Assembly (NCBI GenBank): GCA_031272415.1
Contig: JAISTU010000115.1
Span: forward strand, 1 to 6,294
Origin: Bacteroidales bacterium
Lineage (GTDB): Bacteria > Bacteroidota > Bacteroidia > Bacteroidales > WCHB1-69
Length of the DNA stretch: 6,294 nucleotides
Direction of reading: 5' to 3'
In this document: positions 6,259-6,294 of the stretch, piece by piece
Layout of the letters: each line of letters opens with the position of its first letter
Numbering within the stretch: the first letter of the stretch is position 1
Translations under genes and position numbers: made by a program
Notes under the pieces: generated by a model
Database searches by the model: none
The model's input: the letters and a program-made list of their open reading frames with translations, nothing else
What the model was told of the DNA's origin: nothing

Positions 6259-6294
6259 AAAATAGTAATTTTTACATTTTTTTACGTATTTTTT

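Overview
The window looks like Bacteroidota (Bacteroidetes) DNA, most likely Bacteroidales or a relative. It is strongly AT-rich and the genes have A/T-rich leaders without clear Shine-Dalgarno sequences. A promoter of the TTTG / TAnnTTTG type lies before one gene. The class II ribonucleotide reductase and the Rhs core resemble Bacteroidota versions of these families. The genus cannot be told from the sequence.

Layout. (1) Bases 1-768, plus strand: the 3' end of an Rhs/YD-repeat protein that enters from outside the window. It holds the end of the Rhs core and then a variable C-terminal domain with an HExxxH motif, probably a polymorphic-toxin tip. (2) Bases 790-1602, plus strand: an unrecognised 270-residue protein with an N-terminal signal peptide, 21 bases downstream of the Rhs gene and in the place where an immunity gene usually sits. 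(3) Bases 1603-1680: a short convergent intergenic region with an AT-rich motif and a heptamer tandem repeat. (4) Bases 1681-5418, minus strand: a compact three-gene unit transcribed as B12-dependent ribonucleotide reductase (nrdJ), then a hotdog-fold acyl-CoA thioesterase, then a GNAT acetyltransferase. (5) Bases 5419-5941: about 520 bases without a gene. They hold a palindrome close to the nrdJ promoter region, a second heptamer array in opposite orientation, a second copy of the AT-rich motif, and a clear terminator for the next gene. (6) Bases 5942-6151, minus strand: a 69-residue cysteine-rich lipoprotein with a good promoter upstream.

How the parts work together. The Rhs tail and the following secreted protein probably form an effector/immunity pair, a hypothesis based on position. 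nrdJ supplies deoxyribonucleotides with adenosylcobalamin as radical source. The two small enzymes behind it are probably co-transcribed but have no obvious link to nucleotide metabolism. The related intergenic repeats on both sides of the nrdJ unit are the least explained structure in the window.
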